Shown here piece after piece: positions 34,272 to 41,748 of a DNA stretch of 64,000 bases. The DNA lies in the IMG/VR virus record IMGVR_UViG_3300033984_000473, positions 27,393 through 91,392 of that record. One strand, 5' to 3'. The position numbers were made by a program, and so were the translations under genes. The stretch's first letter is position 1. Each line of letters starts with the position of its first letter. The stretch comes from a virus. The notes under the pieces are model-generated. The model made no database searches, was not told the DNA's origin, and saw only the letters and a program-made list of their open reading frames with translations.

Positions 34272-35915
34272 ATGAAATTATTTTTACATAGAAATATAAT
34301 ACTAGAAAACTATTCAGTTCCAACCGATAAACAACCTATCGATGAAATTGATGATATAGCCAATAGTATTTCTGATAACATATCCAAAGAAGTTAGAATA
34401 CCTAAAGATGTTCTAGATAGCTTCCAAATCAAAGATACCCTTAACCCAGATATCTGGGACAACGATACTCTTAACCCACAAGTAAGTACCAAGCTTAACA
34501 AAATAGCCATGGACTTCTTTAAAAAGCTTAACCTTCCAGCTGAAGTTAAAATGAAAGACATAATCTTTACAGGTAGCCTCGCTAACTATAACTGGTCAAA
34601 GTTTTCCGATATCGATGTACATATCGTACTAGACTTCTCACAATTAGAAGGTGGTGAACAATTTAAAGAAGATTTCTTCTATGCTCAAAAAGCCCTATGG
34701 AATCAAGAACATGATATTACAATACATAGCTACCCAATCGAACTATACGTTCAAGACGTTAAAGCTAAGCTAACAGCAACAGCAGTTTATTCTGTAAAGA
34801 ATAACAAATGGATTCTTAAGCCAAAGCGTGAAGAATTCAAGGTAAATAAAAGCGTAATCAAAAACAAAGCCGATAAATTTATCGCAACCCTTAAAGATAT
34901 AAAAAAATCATACGAAGAAAATGACTTTCAAGCAGTTGTAGATAAGGTAGAAGTTATCAAAGATAAAATCAAAAAATATAGAACAGCTGGTCTTGAAAAA
35001 GGTGGTGAGTTCTCAATAGAAAACATGGTATTTAAGGTGCTTAGAAGAACATCGTTTATGGATATCCTAGATAGCTACAAAGCCAAAGCCTACGATACTC
35101 TTATGAGCGTGAAAGAAGCAATAACCGAAACCAGAAAATTAATCAAACAAAGACTTGATGAGATTTCTTATGGAAGTATGTACGCAACTAAAAGCGACCT
35201 AGCAAGAACCATGGCCAGAGTTACAAACGCATACCAATTCGTTCAATCAAGACCCAAACCAGAACTAGTTAACTATTGGAACATAATCACACACAACCCA
35301 ACAGAACAAGGATTTATAGCTTCAGCTGTTATTGATATTCGTGGTGATGTGCAAATTAGAACATACAACGCTGCCGCTGGTGATGTTAGACAAAATAGAT
35401 TCGACCTAAGAGGTGAAGATTCAGAACATCTAGTTCTTCCAATCTCAGCCCACCCAGGTATCGACCACCCTAACGCAAAACAAAGAACAGGTTACGCTGT
35501 TACAAAAGGTGGTATAAACAACCCAACAGCTGTGGGGCAAGGTGACTTCGGTTCCCCAGCATCAGACGCTCAAATAAAAGCATACTTCAAATATGGTGAA
35601 GTCATTATAGATTTCGTTAAGTCTAAGATGGAAGAAAAAACAAAATCATATACAGACGGTAGTGGTGCCGAAGTTTCAGCACAAGCAATGGCCAACAACC
35701 CAGCACTGCAAAAAAAGAAAACCAAAAAGGATTTGGAAATGGAACTAGGTAGAAGAATTACTGACGCACAATTTCAAACATACTTAGATACAAACGAAAA
35801 ACCAGAAGGTAGAAAAGCTACAAGCATCGAACCAGACAAAGCTGCCGAATTCGAAAAAAGACAAGCCGATGCCATCGCAAGAAGAAATCAAGCCATGGCA
35901 AGAAGAAATAAATAA
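34272..35915 (+). CDS. Tagged nucleotidyltransferase-fold protein
   Basis: A 547-residue protein. N-terminus MKLFLHRNIILENYS contains ILE (10-12), a gp21-type site. FTGSLANYNWSKFSDIDVHIVLDF around residue 95 is the GS...DxD core of nucleotidyltransferases, with a further conserved region of helices. The C-terminal half is Gly/Ala-rich and ends in Arg-rich helices. Could add nucleotides to RNA or protein. If packaged it could act on entry. Substrate unknown. Confidence 0.72.
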   Translation: MKLFLHRNIILENYSVPTDKQPIDEIDDIANSISDNISKEVRIPKDVLDSFQIKDTLNPDIWDNDTLNPQVSTKLNKIAMDFFKKLNLPAEVKMKDIIFTGSLANYNWSKFSDIDVHIVLDFSQLEGGEQFKEDFFYAQKALWNQEHDITIHSYPIELYVQDVKAKLTATAVYSVKNNKWILKPKREEFKVNKSVIKNKADKFIATLKDIKKSYEENDFQAVVDKVEVIKDKIKKYRTAGLEKGGEFSIENMVFKVLRRTSFMDILDSYKAKAYDTLMSVKEAITETRKLIKQRLDEISYGSMYATKSDLARTMARVTNAYQFVQSRPKPELVNYWNIITHNPTEQGFIASAVIDIRGDVQIRTYNAAAGDVRQNRFDLRGEDSEHLVLPISAHPGIDHPNAKQRTGYAVTKGGINNPTAVGQGDFGSPASDAQIKAYFKYGEVIIDFVKSKMEEKTKSYTDGSGAEVSAQAMANNPALQKKKTKKDLEMELGRRITDAQFQTYLDTNEKPEGRKATSIEPDKAAEFEKRQADAIARRNQAMARRNK

Positions 35916-35917
35916 TC

Positions 35918-35937
35918 AAGGGACCACACGGTCCCTT
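35918..35937. terminator. Bidirectional terminator
   Basis: AAGGGACC/GGTCCCTT stem with T7 on the plus strand. Confidence 0.85.
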
Positions 35938-35940
35938 TTT

Positions 35941-36456
35941 TTAATACTCATAAACCCCAGCTTGCCGCTGCAAGATTCCATAGCTATCCATGATAACCTT
36001 GCCGTTGTATAACACAGGAACTTGTATGAACCCAGACTTGCAACTGCAATCTTTTCCAATATGCGATGGACACACTTCTTCCACAACCAAATATATCTCG
36101 TTCGTATCAGCAAACGTTACCCTATCCAAAAATCCTTGCATGTGCAAGTCTTCCACATATGCACCATTCCATATTGAATTATGGTCGTGTGGTGGCCCTT
36201 CATTATAAACATACCCCATGTCGTTTGGCTTTGCAATAACCTTCATGGAATCAAGACCAAATTCAAAAGATAAGGTACTATCCAATTTATACTTAAAGGT
36301 TCCAGCTTTTCTATCTATCGAATCCACTCTCATGATACCATCTGGAGTATAAGCATAATCGTTAACAAATAACTTTTCATCTGAAAGGATAATGGGAGCA
36401 ATACCACCATCGCCATTAACTATAAACTTTAACTCGTATTTTTTTATTTCTATCAT
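35941..36456 (-). CDS. Hypothetical protein (171 aa)
   Basis: From the ATG at 36456, 3 nt after the stop of the preceding gene, so coupled. Beta-rich, with a Cys pair region CPSHIGKDCSCKSG. No family recognised. Confidence 0.65.
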   Translation of the reverse strand: MIEIKKYELKFIVNGDGGIAPIILSDEKLFVNDYAYTPDGIMRVDSIDRKAGTFKYKLDSTLSFEFGLDSMKVIAKPNDMGYVYNEGPPHDHNSIWNGAYVEDLHMQGFLDRVTFADTNEIYLVVEEVCPSHIGKDCSCKSGFIQVPVLYNGKVIMDSYGILQRQAGVYEY

Positions 36457-36458
36457 AT

Positions 36459-36854
36459 CTAAAACTTTATTATTAAACCACACCTATACGTATAATCACT
36501 AACTTGAATCCCAGCAGCAACCATCTGACAAACAAATCTAATATCCCTACTCAAATAAACCCTTACACGAACATCATACTTGCCAATACTTAAATAATCT
36601 TCAGCTTCCAAATCCCCTATCGAAACTTCCTCAGAATCCAACTGCTCAAACACATCACCATTGATGCTCGTCTTAACAGTCACCTTCACCCACTTGGTCA
36701 TACGAAACTTCTCAACCGAATCATCAACAATAGGAACAATAAACCTATCATGCTTTAACGTATATATAGAATCCATACGCTTGCTAAACATAGATAAATG
36801 AATATGCTGCCCATAAGACATAATAGAGAATAATAAGAAGACAAATACTTTCAT
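36459..36854 (-). CDS. Secreted hypothetical protein
   Basis: A 131-residue protein from the ATG at 36854. Signal peptide MKVFVFLLFSIMSYGQ, then a beta-rich domain. The -7 box ends 4 nt before the ATG, so the mRNA is probably leaderless. Envelope protein of unknown function. Confidence 0.65.
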   Translation of the reverse strand: MKVFVFLLFSIMSYGQHIHLSMFSKRMDSIYTLKHDRFIVPIVDDSVEKFRMTKWVKVTVKTSINGDVFEQLDSEEVSIGDLEAEDYLSIGKYDVRVRVYLSRDIRFVCQMVAAGIQVSDYTYRCGLIIKF

Positions 36855-36858
36855 TTTA

Positions 36859-36890
36859 CAAAGGTACAAATTTTTAACCTAATAACCAAA
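36859..36890 (-). promoter_or_regulatory. Host-type promoter, leaderless
   Basis: TTTG (36887-36890), 20 nt, TACCTTTG (36859-36866). Shares bases with the plus-strand ATATTTAT promoter at 36890. Confidence 0.75.
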
Positions 36891-36897
36891 TATTTAT
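36890..36897 (+). promoter_or_regulatory. ATATTTAT-type promoter
   Basis: 16 nt before the ATG at 36914. Confidence 0.55.
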
Positions 36898-36913
36898 ATA
36901 CAAAATAATATAT

Positions 36914-37471
36914 ATGAACACATACATAAAAACCCTACTCAAACAAAAACTTAACGAACACATATCATTCGCTGATAAATACGGTAAACATAAATACATA
37001 AACATTTCACCATCTGACCTATCCGATTATAAAGAAGTTTTCTTCAACCTTATAAAAACAGCATACGCAGACAAAGGTGGAAACTTCGAAATAACCAATC
37101 CTAACGACCTAACAACTTCCGACCTTAACTTCTGGCTAGCTAACGATATGGATGCCGACCCAGACGCAGATATAGCCATAGGTGGAAAACAAACTCCACA
37201 CGGAACGAAAGTTACAGTAATGGGACAAGATGGAACCAGAGAAGCCAAAAAGGATATAATACATAAAGTAATCGAACTAATGCATACCAAAGGCTTCTAT
37301 ATAGAAATGGACCCAGACTTGGCCAACAAGTTTAACCTACAACCCATAGATGATGAAGATAGAATAAGACAAGTGCTCAATAAAGAAATCTCTTATAATG
37401 GCAATGGAACATATGATAGATTACTAGGTGGTCACATGCATACAAAGGTGCTAGTAGGACAACCTAAATAA
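36914..37471 (+). CDS. Tagged hypothetical protein (185 aa)
   Basis: N-terminus MNTYIKTLLKQKLNEHIS with LNE (13-15), very similar in form to the T4 tag. The body contains ADPDADIAIGGKQTPHGTKV and no known catalytic motif. The last gene before the small-gene region. Confidence 0.65.
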   Translation: MNTYIKTLLKQKLNEHISFADKYGKHKYINISPSDLSDYKEVFFNLIKTAYADKGGNFEITNPNDLTTSDLNFWLANDMDADPDADIAIGGKQTPHGTKVTVMGQDGTREAKKDIIHKVIELMHTKGFYIEMDPDLANKFNLQPIDDEDRIRQVLNKEISYNGNGTYDRLLGGHMHTKVLVGQPK

Positions 37472-37502
37472 TCACGCAAAATTTTCTGGAAATAATTTTT
37501 TT

Positions 37503-37527
37503 AAAAAGGGGTCATCCCCTTTTTTTA
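37503..37527 (+). terminator. Rho-independent terminator
   Basis: AAAAGGGG/CCCCTTTT stem with T7. Ends the 36914 transcript. Confidence 0.85.
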
Positions 37528-37643
37528 TTGGAAAAAATCTGGAAAATAATTTTTTGAAAATAGGGTGCCTATATTTTAAGTCCAAAAAATTTCCCCAGAA
37601 AAATTTCACGAACGTCATCATAGCCCCGATTAGCAACCCATAC

Positions 37644-37691
37644 GGGGGGGTATATAAGGGCAGTAACGGGGGTAGGGGTGCCATAGGGGGG
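37644..37691 (+). other. G-quadruplex-forming island
   Basis: Five G runs (7, 3, 5, 4 and 6 G) separated by loops of 7, 7, 2 and 7 nt, meeting the G3+N1-7 rule, in otherwise very AT-rich DNA. Confidence 0.7.
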
Positions 37692-37889
37692 TCTGCTATT
37701 GCATTATCTTTGTATTTACATATCCATATATCATATAAGGCTATCGTGTCTTAAATCGCCTTATTTAATGTGCTGTAAAAAATAGTTAGTATGCAAGTTT
37801 TTGAGTAATTATTTTACATTATTATTTATTTGACAATTCCTAATTTATTTGTTATTTATATTCATTCTACATTAAATTATTTGACAAAA

Positions 37890-37912
37890 AATAAGCCCTT
37901 TTAAGGGCTTAT
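37890..37912 (-). terminator. Rho-independent terminator
   Basis: AAGCCCTT/AAGGGCTT stem, then T6 on the minus strand. Ends the small-gene region. Confidence 0.85.
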
Positions 37913-37917
37913 AATTT

Positions 37918-38463
37918 TTAATCTATAACTTTGTACGTTTCACCATTTAGCGTTAATTTACGAACGTTTTTAAGGTATAATTTACGCCAAGTGATTTCAC
38001 GTTCCGTACCTTGATTTGTTGCGTGATTTTCAGTAGGTAAAAAATCAACAAGTTTCTTTTTGTCGGTAATTTTACCATTTGCAACAAATTTTGTACGAGG
38101 TTTTACATTATCATTAGGACGGTATTGTAAAACAAATTCATTTTTGTACGTTCCAATAAATTGGTTATTTTCGCCAAATTCCAATACCATTGTATTTTGC
38201 CCTTGCTTGTAGTCGCTTGTATCTTTATCTTCTTTTACCAATTGATTTTCAACGGCTAAAATGTAGTTGCTATTTAAAAGAATACCTACTTTTGACAATT
38301 TAACAACATTTTCAAAGTTGTTTTTTATTGTTTTGTCGGTACGGCTTTTTACCAACATTTTAGGACTTGATTTTTGTAATACACTTGCAAATACATTAAC
38401 GTTTGCAACAACTTTAGTGTTTAATAAAATTTGTGCTAATTCTTTTTGTGATACTTTTTTCAT
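37918..38463 (-). CDS. Hypothetical protein (181 aa)
   Basis: Basic protein with a helical N-terminus and beta-rich C-terminal half. No family recognised. The leader carries the GTGTTC...GTAACCAATT element shared with the small RNAs. It is the most downstream member of the small-gene block. Confidence 0.65.
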   Translation of the reverse strand: MKKVSQKELAQILLNTKVVANVNVFASVLQKSSPKMLVKSRTDKTIKNNFENVVKLSKVGILLNSNYILAVENQLVKEDKDTSDYKQGQNTMVLEFGENNQFIGTYKNEFVLQYRPNDNVKPRTKFVANGKITDKKKLVDFLPTENHATNQGTEREITWRKLYLKNVRKLTLNGETYKVID

Positions 38464-38502
38464 TTTGTGTGATTTTTAATTGGTTACTTATTTTGAACAC
38501 TG

Positions 38503-38534
38503 CAAATAACGTGAATAGTTTTGATATACGCAAG
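38503..38534 (-). promoter_or_regulatory. Host-type promoter (imperfect)
   Basis: CTTG (38531-38534), 20 nt, GTTATTTG (38503-38510). For 37918-38463. Confidence 0.5.
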
Positions 38535-38537
38535 TTT

Positions 38538-38666
38538 TTAAGCAATTATTTTTAATATTTTTTTAAAATTTATTGTTACTAATAGTAAAACGCTGATTAT
38601 CAACACGTTATCATAAATGGTCAATAAAGCAATAGAAGCAATTACGAAATTTGTAAGATTTTTCAT
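38538..38666 (-). CDS. Small membrane protein (42 aa)
   Basis: Short ORF MKNLTNFVIA... with one or two hydrophobic segments and a basic end. It has a leader nearly identical to that of 37918-38463 (AATTAAAAATCACACAAAATG) and its own TACATTTG promoter, which supports it as real. Confidence 0.6.
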   Translation of the reverse strand: MKNLTNFVIASIALLTIYDNVLIISVLLLVTINFKKILKIIA

Positions 38667-38700
38667 TTTGTGTGATTTTTAATTGGTTATTAATATGGTG

Positions 38701-38732
38701 CAAATGTAAAACAAACTTTTTTAATATCCTAG
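38701..38732 (-). promoter_or_regulatory. Host-type promoter
   Basis: TACATTTG at 38701-38708, TAGG-type -33. For 38538-38666. Confidence 0.6.
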
Positions 38733-38778
38733 TGTTTTTTATTTTTTTTTTAATTATTTTTTGTTTATCTTTGTAGTG

Positions 38779-38850
38779 TACAAAATGAGATACGGGTCAC
38801 GGCAAGTGAGAGAGTAGACTCCGTCACGCCTATATGTTACCCAGTAAAAA
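38779..38850 (+). ncRNA. Two-hairpin small RNA, copy 1
   Basis: Promoter TATCTTTG at 38766-38773. Hairpin 1 GTGT/ATAC, then GGG, hairpin 2 TCAC/GTGA, then the invariant GAGTAGACTCC. No clear terminator. Plus strand. Confidence 0.65.
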
Positions 38851-38875
38851 ATTAACATAATATTAACATTTAAAA

Positions 38876-38907
38876 TTTGGTAGTATGGTTTAAATGTCTT
38901 ATATTTG
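38876..38907 (+). promoter_or_regulatory. Host-type promoter
   Basis: TTTG (38876-38879), 20 nt, TATATTTG (38900-38907). For 38931-39206. Confidence 0.85.
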
Positions 38908-38930
38908 CCCTATCAATTAAAACACACATT

Positions 38931-39206
38931 ATGACACAATTTGAACAAGCACAAGAGCAAGTAAAGAATGGAGAATTGAGAACGCCTAATGTTTCGGCTG
39001 GGGCAAAGACTGTTGACTATTTTGGTTATCAGTTATCTGTTCACAAATTCAATTTATCGTTGATGGCAAAGGGAATGTCTTTCAAGGGTATTACGTTTAC
39101 ACAGATTAAAAAGTATTACGGATTGAAAGGTAGAAGTGCGAAAGATTGCCTACCGCAATTCCTTGAGATTGTCGAGAAATACAAACAAGAACTAAACCCT
39201 CAATAG
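38931..39206 (+). CDS. Hypothetical protein (91 aa)
   Basis: Starts MTQFEQAQEQ at 38931, placed by promoter and conserved AAAACACACATT leader. Basic C-terminal half (IKKYYGLKGRSAKDCLPQF). One of three plus-strand genes in the block. Unknown function. Confidence 0.7.
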   Translation: MTQFEQAQEQVKNGELRTPNVSAGAKTVDYFGYQLSVHKFNLSLMAKGMSFKGITFTQIKKYYGLKGRSAKDCLPQFLEIVEKYKQELNPQ

Positions 39207-39213
39207 AGGGTTT
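39194..39213. terminator. Terminator
   Basis: AAACCCTC/GAGGGTTT stem with T8 on plus. May also stop the opposing small RNA. Confidence 0.8.
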
Positions 39214-39214
39214 T

Positions 39215-39290
39215 TTTTATGGGTCTATGTACACAAATGTGTAGGACGGAGTCTACTCTTTCACTTGACGTGACCCGTTGCTCTTTCAAC
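39215..39290 (-). ncRNA. Two-hairpin small RNA, copy 2
   Basis: Minus strand. Hairpin 1 GTTG/CAAC, hairpin 2 TCAC/GTGA, invariant GAGTAGACTCC, then a TACACATTTGTGTA palindrome before the terminator. Confidence 0.7.
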
Positions 39291-39294
39291 ACTA

Positions 39295-39339
39295 CAAATA
39301 TAGAAAATAAAATCCACACTACCTAATATAATGTGGATT
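39295..39339 (-). promoter_or_regulatory. Fused terminator hairpin/promoter of small RNA 2
   Basis: Stem AATCCACA/TGTGGATT (39311-39339) covers the -33 TTAG (39323-39326). -7 TATATTTG at 39295-39302. Hairpin also ends the 39349 transcript. Confidence 0.75.
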
Positions 39340-39348
39340 TTTTTCAAT

Positions 39349-39528
39349 TTATTTTAGGCTTGTATCGAATAAGCATTTAAACCGATACCACATAGTTGTA
39401 AACCTAACTATGTTAAGGTTTTTGGTTGCAAAGGTTTTGATGTTTCTTTGGTATCTTAAAATGTCATAATAGCAAGGTATGATTGTAACGCTACCAATAG
39501 TAAGTCCGAATAGTTTCCAATTGTTCAT
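39349..39528 (-). CDS. Small basic membrane-associated protein (59 aa)
   Basis: Short ORF starting MNNWKLFGLT at 39528, 5 nt after the stop of 39534-39680. Hydrophobic first 20 residues, then basic and aromatic. Second gene of a two-gene unit. Confidence 0.55.
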   Translation of the reverse strand: MNNWKLFGLTIGSVTIIPCYYDILRYQRNIKTFATKNLNIVRFTTMWYRFKCLFDTSLK

Positions 39529-39533
39529 ATTTT

Positions 39534-39680
39534 CTATCTTTTTTTACGTTCTAATTTACGTCTTTCACGTCTCAATTCTTTACCACTTTTTGGTATTTCT
39601 AATTTGTCTGGGTGTTGAGCGGGATTAGTAATGTTATATGTTGGATAATTTTCAAATGGGCTTTTACCTTCATTTCTCAT
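39534..39680 (-). CDS. Small Lys/Arg-rich protein (48 aa)
   Basis: Starts MRNEGKSPFEN and ends with a highly basic RRERRKLERKKR-type tail, as in nucleic-acid-binding peptides. Own promoter. Confidence 0.6.
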   Translation of the reverse strand: MRNEGKSPFENYPTYNITNPAQHPDKLEIPKSGKELRRERRKLERKKR

Positions 39681-39704
39681 AGTGTATGTCTTTTAATTAA
39701 AAAA

Positions 39705-39736
39705 CAAAGATAAGGATAAGTTTTCACTTATCCAAA
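39705..39736 (-). promoter_or_regulatory. Fused hairpin/promoter
   Basis: GGATAAG/CTTATCC stem (39714-39733) lies between -33 TTTG (39733-39736) and -7 TATCTTTG (39705-39712), spacing 20. For 39534. Confidence 0.75.
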
Positions 39737-39753
39737 TCTTTTTGTATTTATTT

Positions 39754-40203
39754 TTAAACTTTTTTGAATATCAAAAGTCTTGCACTATCAAATACGTTTG
39801 AACATTTACCGCATGAACTTGCTTTTTTTGGCGTTTTGAATTTTCTATGAACGTGTGAACATTTAGGACAAACCGCTTCAAGTGTACCCTTAACAATGAT
39901 TGTGTTATTTTCGGTATAACAACGATTTCCATCACAACCGATTGACAATGCTTTACGTTTCCACGTGCTATCGTGTCCGTGTCCGTGTCCAACCAATGCG
40001 TGAGCAATTTCGTGTAGTATTGTATTTTTTACTCTTGCTTCGTCATTCAATAGTATCAAATGTTTTGATAAGCTGATACGTCTGTAAGTGTAGTTGCAAC
40101 AGCCAAATCTACGCTTTGCGTTATCTAAATTAAACATCCAATTATCAAGTCCGTGTTCTTTCATTAATTTTTCCCCTAATTCACTTGCTTTAACTAATTC
40201 CAT
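39754..40203 (-). CDS. sprT: SprT-like zinc metallopeptidase
   Basis: A 149-residue protein. HEIAHAL (His64, Glu65, His68) is the SprT active site, and CPKC with SSCGKC form the C-terminal zinc ribbon of the SprT family, related to the DNA-protein crosslink protease SPRTN. The catalytic residues are intact. A role in removing DNA-bound proteins or in inactivating host factors is possible. Leader is of the small-RNA-like class (TAGTGTTGAA...TAACC). Confidence 0.85.
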   Translation of the reverse strand: MELVKASELGEKLMKEHGLDNWMFNLDNAKRRFGCCNYTYRRISLSKHLILLNDEARVKNTILHEIAHALVGHGHGHDSTWKRKALSIGCDGNRCYTENNTIIVKGTLEAVCPKCSHVHRKFKTPKKASSCGKCSNVFDSARLLIFKKV

Positions 40204-40239
40204 AATTTGTGTTTTTAATTGGTTACTTATTCAACACTA

Positions 40240-40284
40240 CAAATATAATGATAATAATCCACACTACCAAATATAATGTGGATT
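40240..40284 (-). promoter_or_regulatory. Fused hairpin/promoter
   Basis: Stem AATCCACA/TGTGGATT (40256-40284). TTTG 40268-40271, TATATTTG 40240-40247. Ends 40298 gene, starts sprT. Confidence 0.8.
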
Positions 40285-40297
40285 ATTTTCAATTATT

Positions 40298-40561
40298 TTA
40301 TAAATTATCTGCAAGTTCACAAAGTTGATGTGGTGTGAGTACGCTATAACAATAGGAATAGCCTTGATTATCGAGTATTGAATCGTTTACCAATTCATCG
40401 AGCCATCTACTACCAACGAGGTTAAACGCTAATTCATCGGGAACTTTAATACAAGGTTGCCCCGTGTGTTTGCTTTTCTTTTTTGATTTCCTTGCTTTAA
40501 GGATAAGACGCATTTCAATCTTATTGATAAACGTTTCGAGTTGTTGAGTTTTCGTTGTCAT
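40298..40561 (-). CDS. Hypothetical protein (87 aa)
   Basis: Starts MTTKTQQLET at 40561, 2 nt after the stop of 40564-40686 (coupled). Lys-rich centre and helical ends. Function unknown. Confidence 0.65.
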   Translation of the reverse strand: MTTKTQQLETFINKIEMRLILKARKSKKKSKHTGQPCIKVPDELAFNLVGSRWLDELVNDSILDNQGYSYCYSVLTPHQLCELADNL

Positions 40562-40563
40562 AA

Positions 40564-40686
40564 TTATACGCATCTATGGTTGCTCCAGTATCTACGTTGT
40601 TGTCCACATCGTGAGGCACAACTTTGGCATAATAACCAAACAGAAAATAATACGATTGCTATTGCATAAGGTCTAAATGATTTCAT
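40564..40686 (-). CDS. Small secreted/lipoprotein-like peptide (40 aa)
   Basis: Short ORF MKSFRPYAIAIVLFSVW... with a signal-like hydrophobic core, Cys pairs near CQSC and an Arg/Gln-rich end. Own promoter, coupled to 40298. Confidence 0.6.
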   Translation of the reverse strand: MKSFRPYAIAIVLFSVWLLCQSCASRCGQQRRYWSNHRCV

Positions 40687-40712
40687 AATAAGTGTTTTAA
40701 TTGATTAGAGTA

Positions 40713-40744
40713 CAAATATAGTGAATTAGTTTGACACTACCAAA
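40713..40744 (-). promoter_or_regulatory. Host-type promoter
   Basis: TTTG 40741-40744, 20 nt, TATATTTG 40713-40720. For 40564/40298. Confidence 0.8.
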
Positions 40745-40923
40745 TTTTCATCTACTTTTTTTGCGTCAAGTATTAAAATAATTCCACACAAAGTGCCGAA
40801 CCCTAAAAACGTAAATAAACTACACATTAATTGGTCATTGGTTTCTGATACGAATATACCGATAAAGCCTAATATTTGACAAAAAAGTGTGATAAGAACA
40901 AAGATAAGATTTAATTTTTTCAT
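40726..40923 (-). CDS. Small two-helix membrane protein
   Basis: A 65-residue protein with hydrophobic segments at about 5-25 and 33-52 and a soluble tail. Its stop region overlaps the -33 of the next promoter. Function unknown. Confidence 0.65.
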   Translation of the reverse strand: MKKLNLIFVLITLFCQILGFIGIFVSETNDQLMCSLFTFLGFGTLCGIILILDAKKVDENLVVSN

Positions 40924-40949
40924 TGTGTTTGTTTTAATTGATTAGAGTA

Positions 40950-40981
40950 CAAATATAGGTATTAGTTTTGACATATCCTAA
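40950..40981 (-). promoter_or_regulatory. Host-type promoter
   Basis: TTAG 40978-40981, 20 nt, TATATTTG 40950-40957. For 40726. Confidence 0.8.
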
Positions 40982-40984
40982 TTT

Positions 40985-41081
40985 ATTTGCAATTATTTTT
41001 CGTGTGTGTTGGCTGCTGACGTATGTGCGTGTTGGAGTCTACTCTTTTGATATTCCCATATCAACCCGTTACTCTTTCAAC
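40985..41081 (-). ncRNA. Two-hairpin small RNA, copy 3
   Basis: Minus strand. Hairpin 1 GTTG/TAAC. Hairpin 2 is enlarged and different in sequence, TTGATAT/ATATCAA, but in the same place. Invariant AGAGTAGACTCC follows. No obvious terminator. Confidence 0.65.
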
Positions 41082-41085
41082 ACTA

Positions 41086-41130
41086 CAAATATAAGAAAAA
41101 GAAATGACACTACCAAACGATAGTGCCATT
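41086..41130 (-). promoter_or_regulatory. Fused hairpin/promoter of small RNA 3
   Basis: Stem AATGGCACTA/TAGTGTCATT with one mismatch (41103-41130). TTTG 41114-41117, TATATTTG 41086-41093. Confidence 0.75.
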
Positions 41131-41134
41131 ATTT

Positions 41135-41320
41135 TTAAATTAATTTCATTTCAAATCCGTAATGACAAAAGCCAGTGATATTTGAAATTTCGTCTGAAAC
41201 AAAATCATCAATGTCTTGTTCTTCTACGATGTCGCTTGGCACTTCGATTTCAAATTCAACAGGTAAGTCTACTACTTCTCCGTCTGTATCGAATTTAACA
41301 TTTGTAACGATTGCTTTCAT
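41135..41320 (-). CDS. Hypothetical acidic protein (61 aa)
   Basis: Acidic, Val/Asp/Glu-rich small protein with two likely beta strands. No family. Own promoter. Confidence 0.6.
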   Translation of the reverse strand: MKAIVTNVKFDTDGEVVDLPVEFEIEVPSDIVEEQDIDDFVSDEISNITGFCHYGFEMKLI

Positions 41321-41346
41321 AATGCTAGTATTAATTGATTAGAGTA

Positions 41347-41391
41347 CAAATATAAGATAAAAAATCCACACTACCTAATATAATGTGGATT
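41347..41391 (-). promoter_or_regulatory. Fused hairpin/promoter
   Basis: Stem AATCCACA/TGTGGATT (41363-41391). TTAG 41375-41378, TATATTTG 41347-41354. For 41135. Confidence 0.8.
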
Positions 41392-41405
41392 AATTTTAAT
41401 TTATT

Positions 41406-41669
41406 TTAGTCAACTATTCCTATCAATAATTTGTCTGTGTAACGTCTACCTTTATTCAAGTCGTGTGCTATTCCGACAAGTACGCCATACAACGTATCTT
41501 TTATAGGCAAATCGGGATAGTCCATTTGTAACATTTCGATTGTGGTTTCTGCAACGTACTTGCACGTATCTTTATTTCCATAACCCCAATTCTCGCAATA
41601 CCCAACCCTACGAATAAGGTCTGCATAAGATATAGGATAATAACCATTTTGAATTTTTGACTTTGCCAT
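41406..41669 (-). CDS. Hypothetical protein (87 aa)
   Basis: Aromatic-rich start (NGYYPISYADL), two Cys, helical centre with TIEMLQMDYPDL. Unknown. Confidence 0.65.
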   Translation of the reverse strand: MAKSKIQNGYYPISYADLIRRVGYCENWGYGNKDTCKYVAETTIEMLQMDYPDLPIKDTLYGVLVGIAHDLNKGRRYTDKLLIGIVD

Positions 41670-41689
41670 AGTGTGTTTTGATTAGAGTA

Positions 41690-41737
41690 CAAATATAGGT
41701 AAAAAAAAATAACCTACCAAATATTTGATAGGTTATT
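41690..41737 (-). promoter_or_regulatory. Fused hairpin/promoter
   Basis: Stem AATAACCTA/TAGGTTATT (41708-41737), T9 after it. TTTG 41718-41721, TATATTTG 41690-41697. For 41406. Confidence 0.8.
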
Positions 41738-41748
41738 TTTAATTTATT

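Larger units (their letters stand above)
37472..37917. other. Gene-free boundary region
   Basis: About 450 bp between the two halves of the window. It holds a strong terminator (37503-37527), an imperfect direct repeat TCTGGAAAATAATTTTTT (about 37485 and 37538), a G-quadruplex-prone island, an isolated TATCTTTG (37705-37712), and an AAGGC/GCCTT hairpin near 37738-37765. No convincing coding sequence. Confidence 0.6.

Noticed and set aside
900-36900. ATATTTAT as a T4 late promoter (TATAAATA)
   Set aside because: On the sense strand the motif is the reverse complement of the T4 box, so direct equivalence is not justified. Kept as its own class.
37472-37684. Minus-strand open frame of 70 codons opposite the G-rich island
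   Set aside because: Pro/Leu-rich only because of the C runs, no promoter or leader, covers a terminator and a direct repeat.
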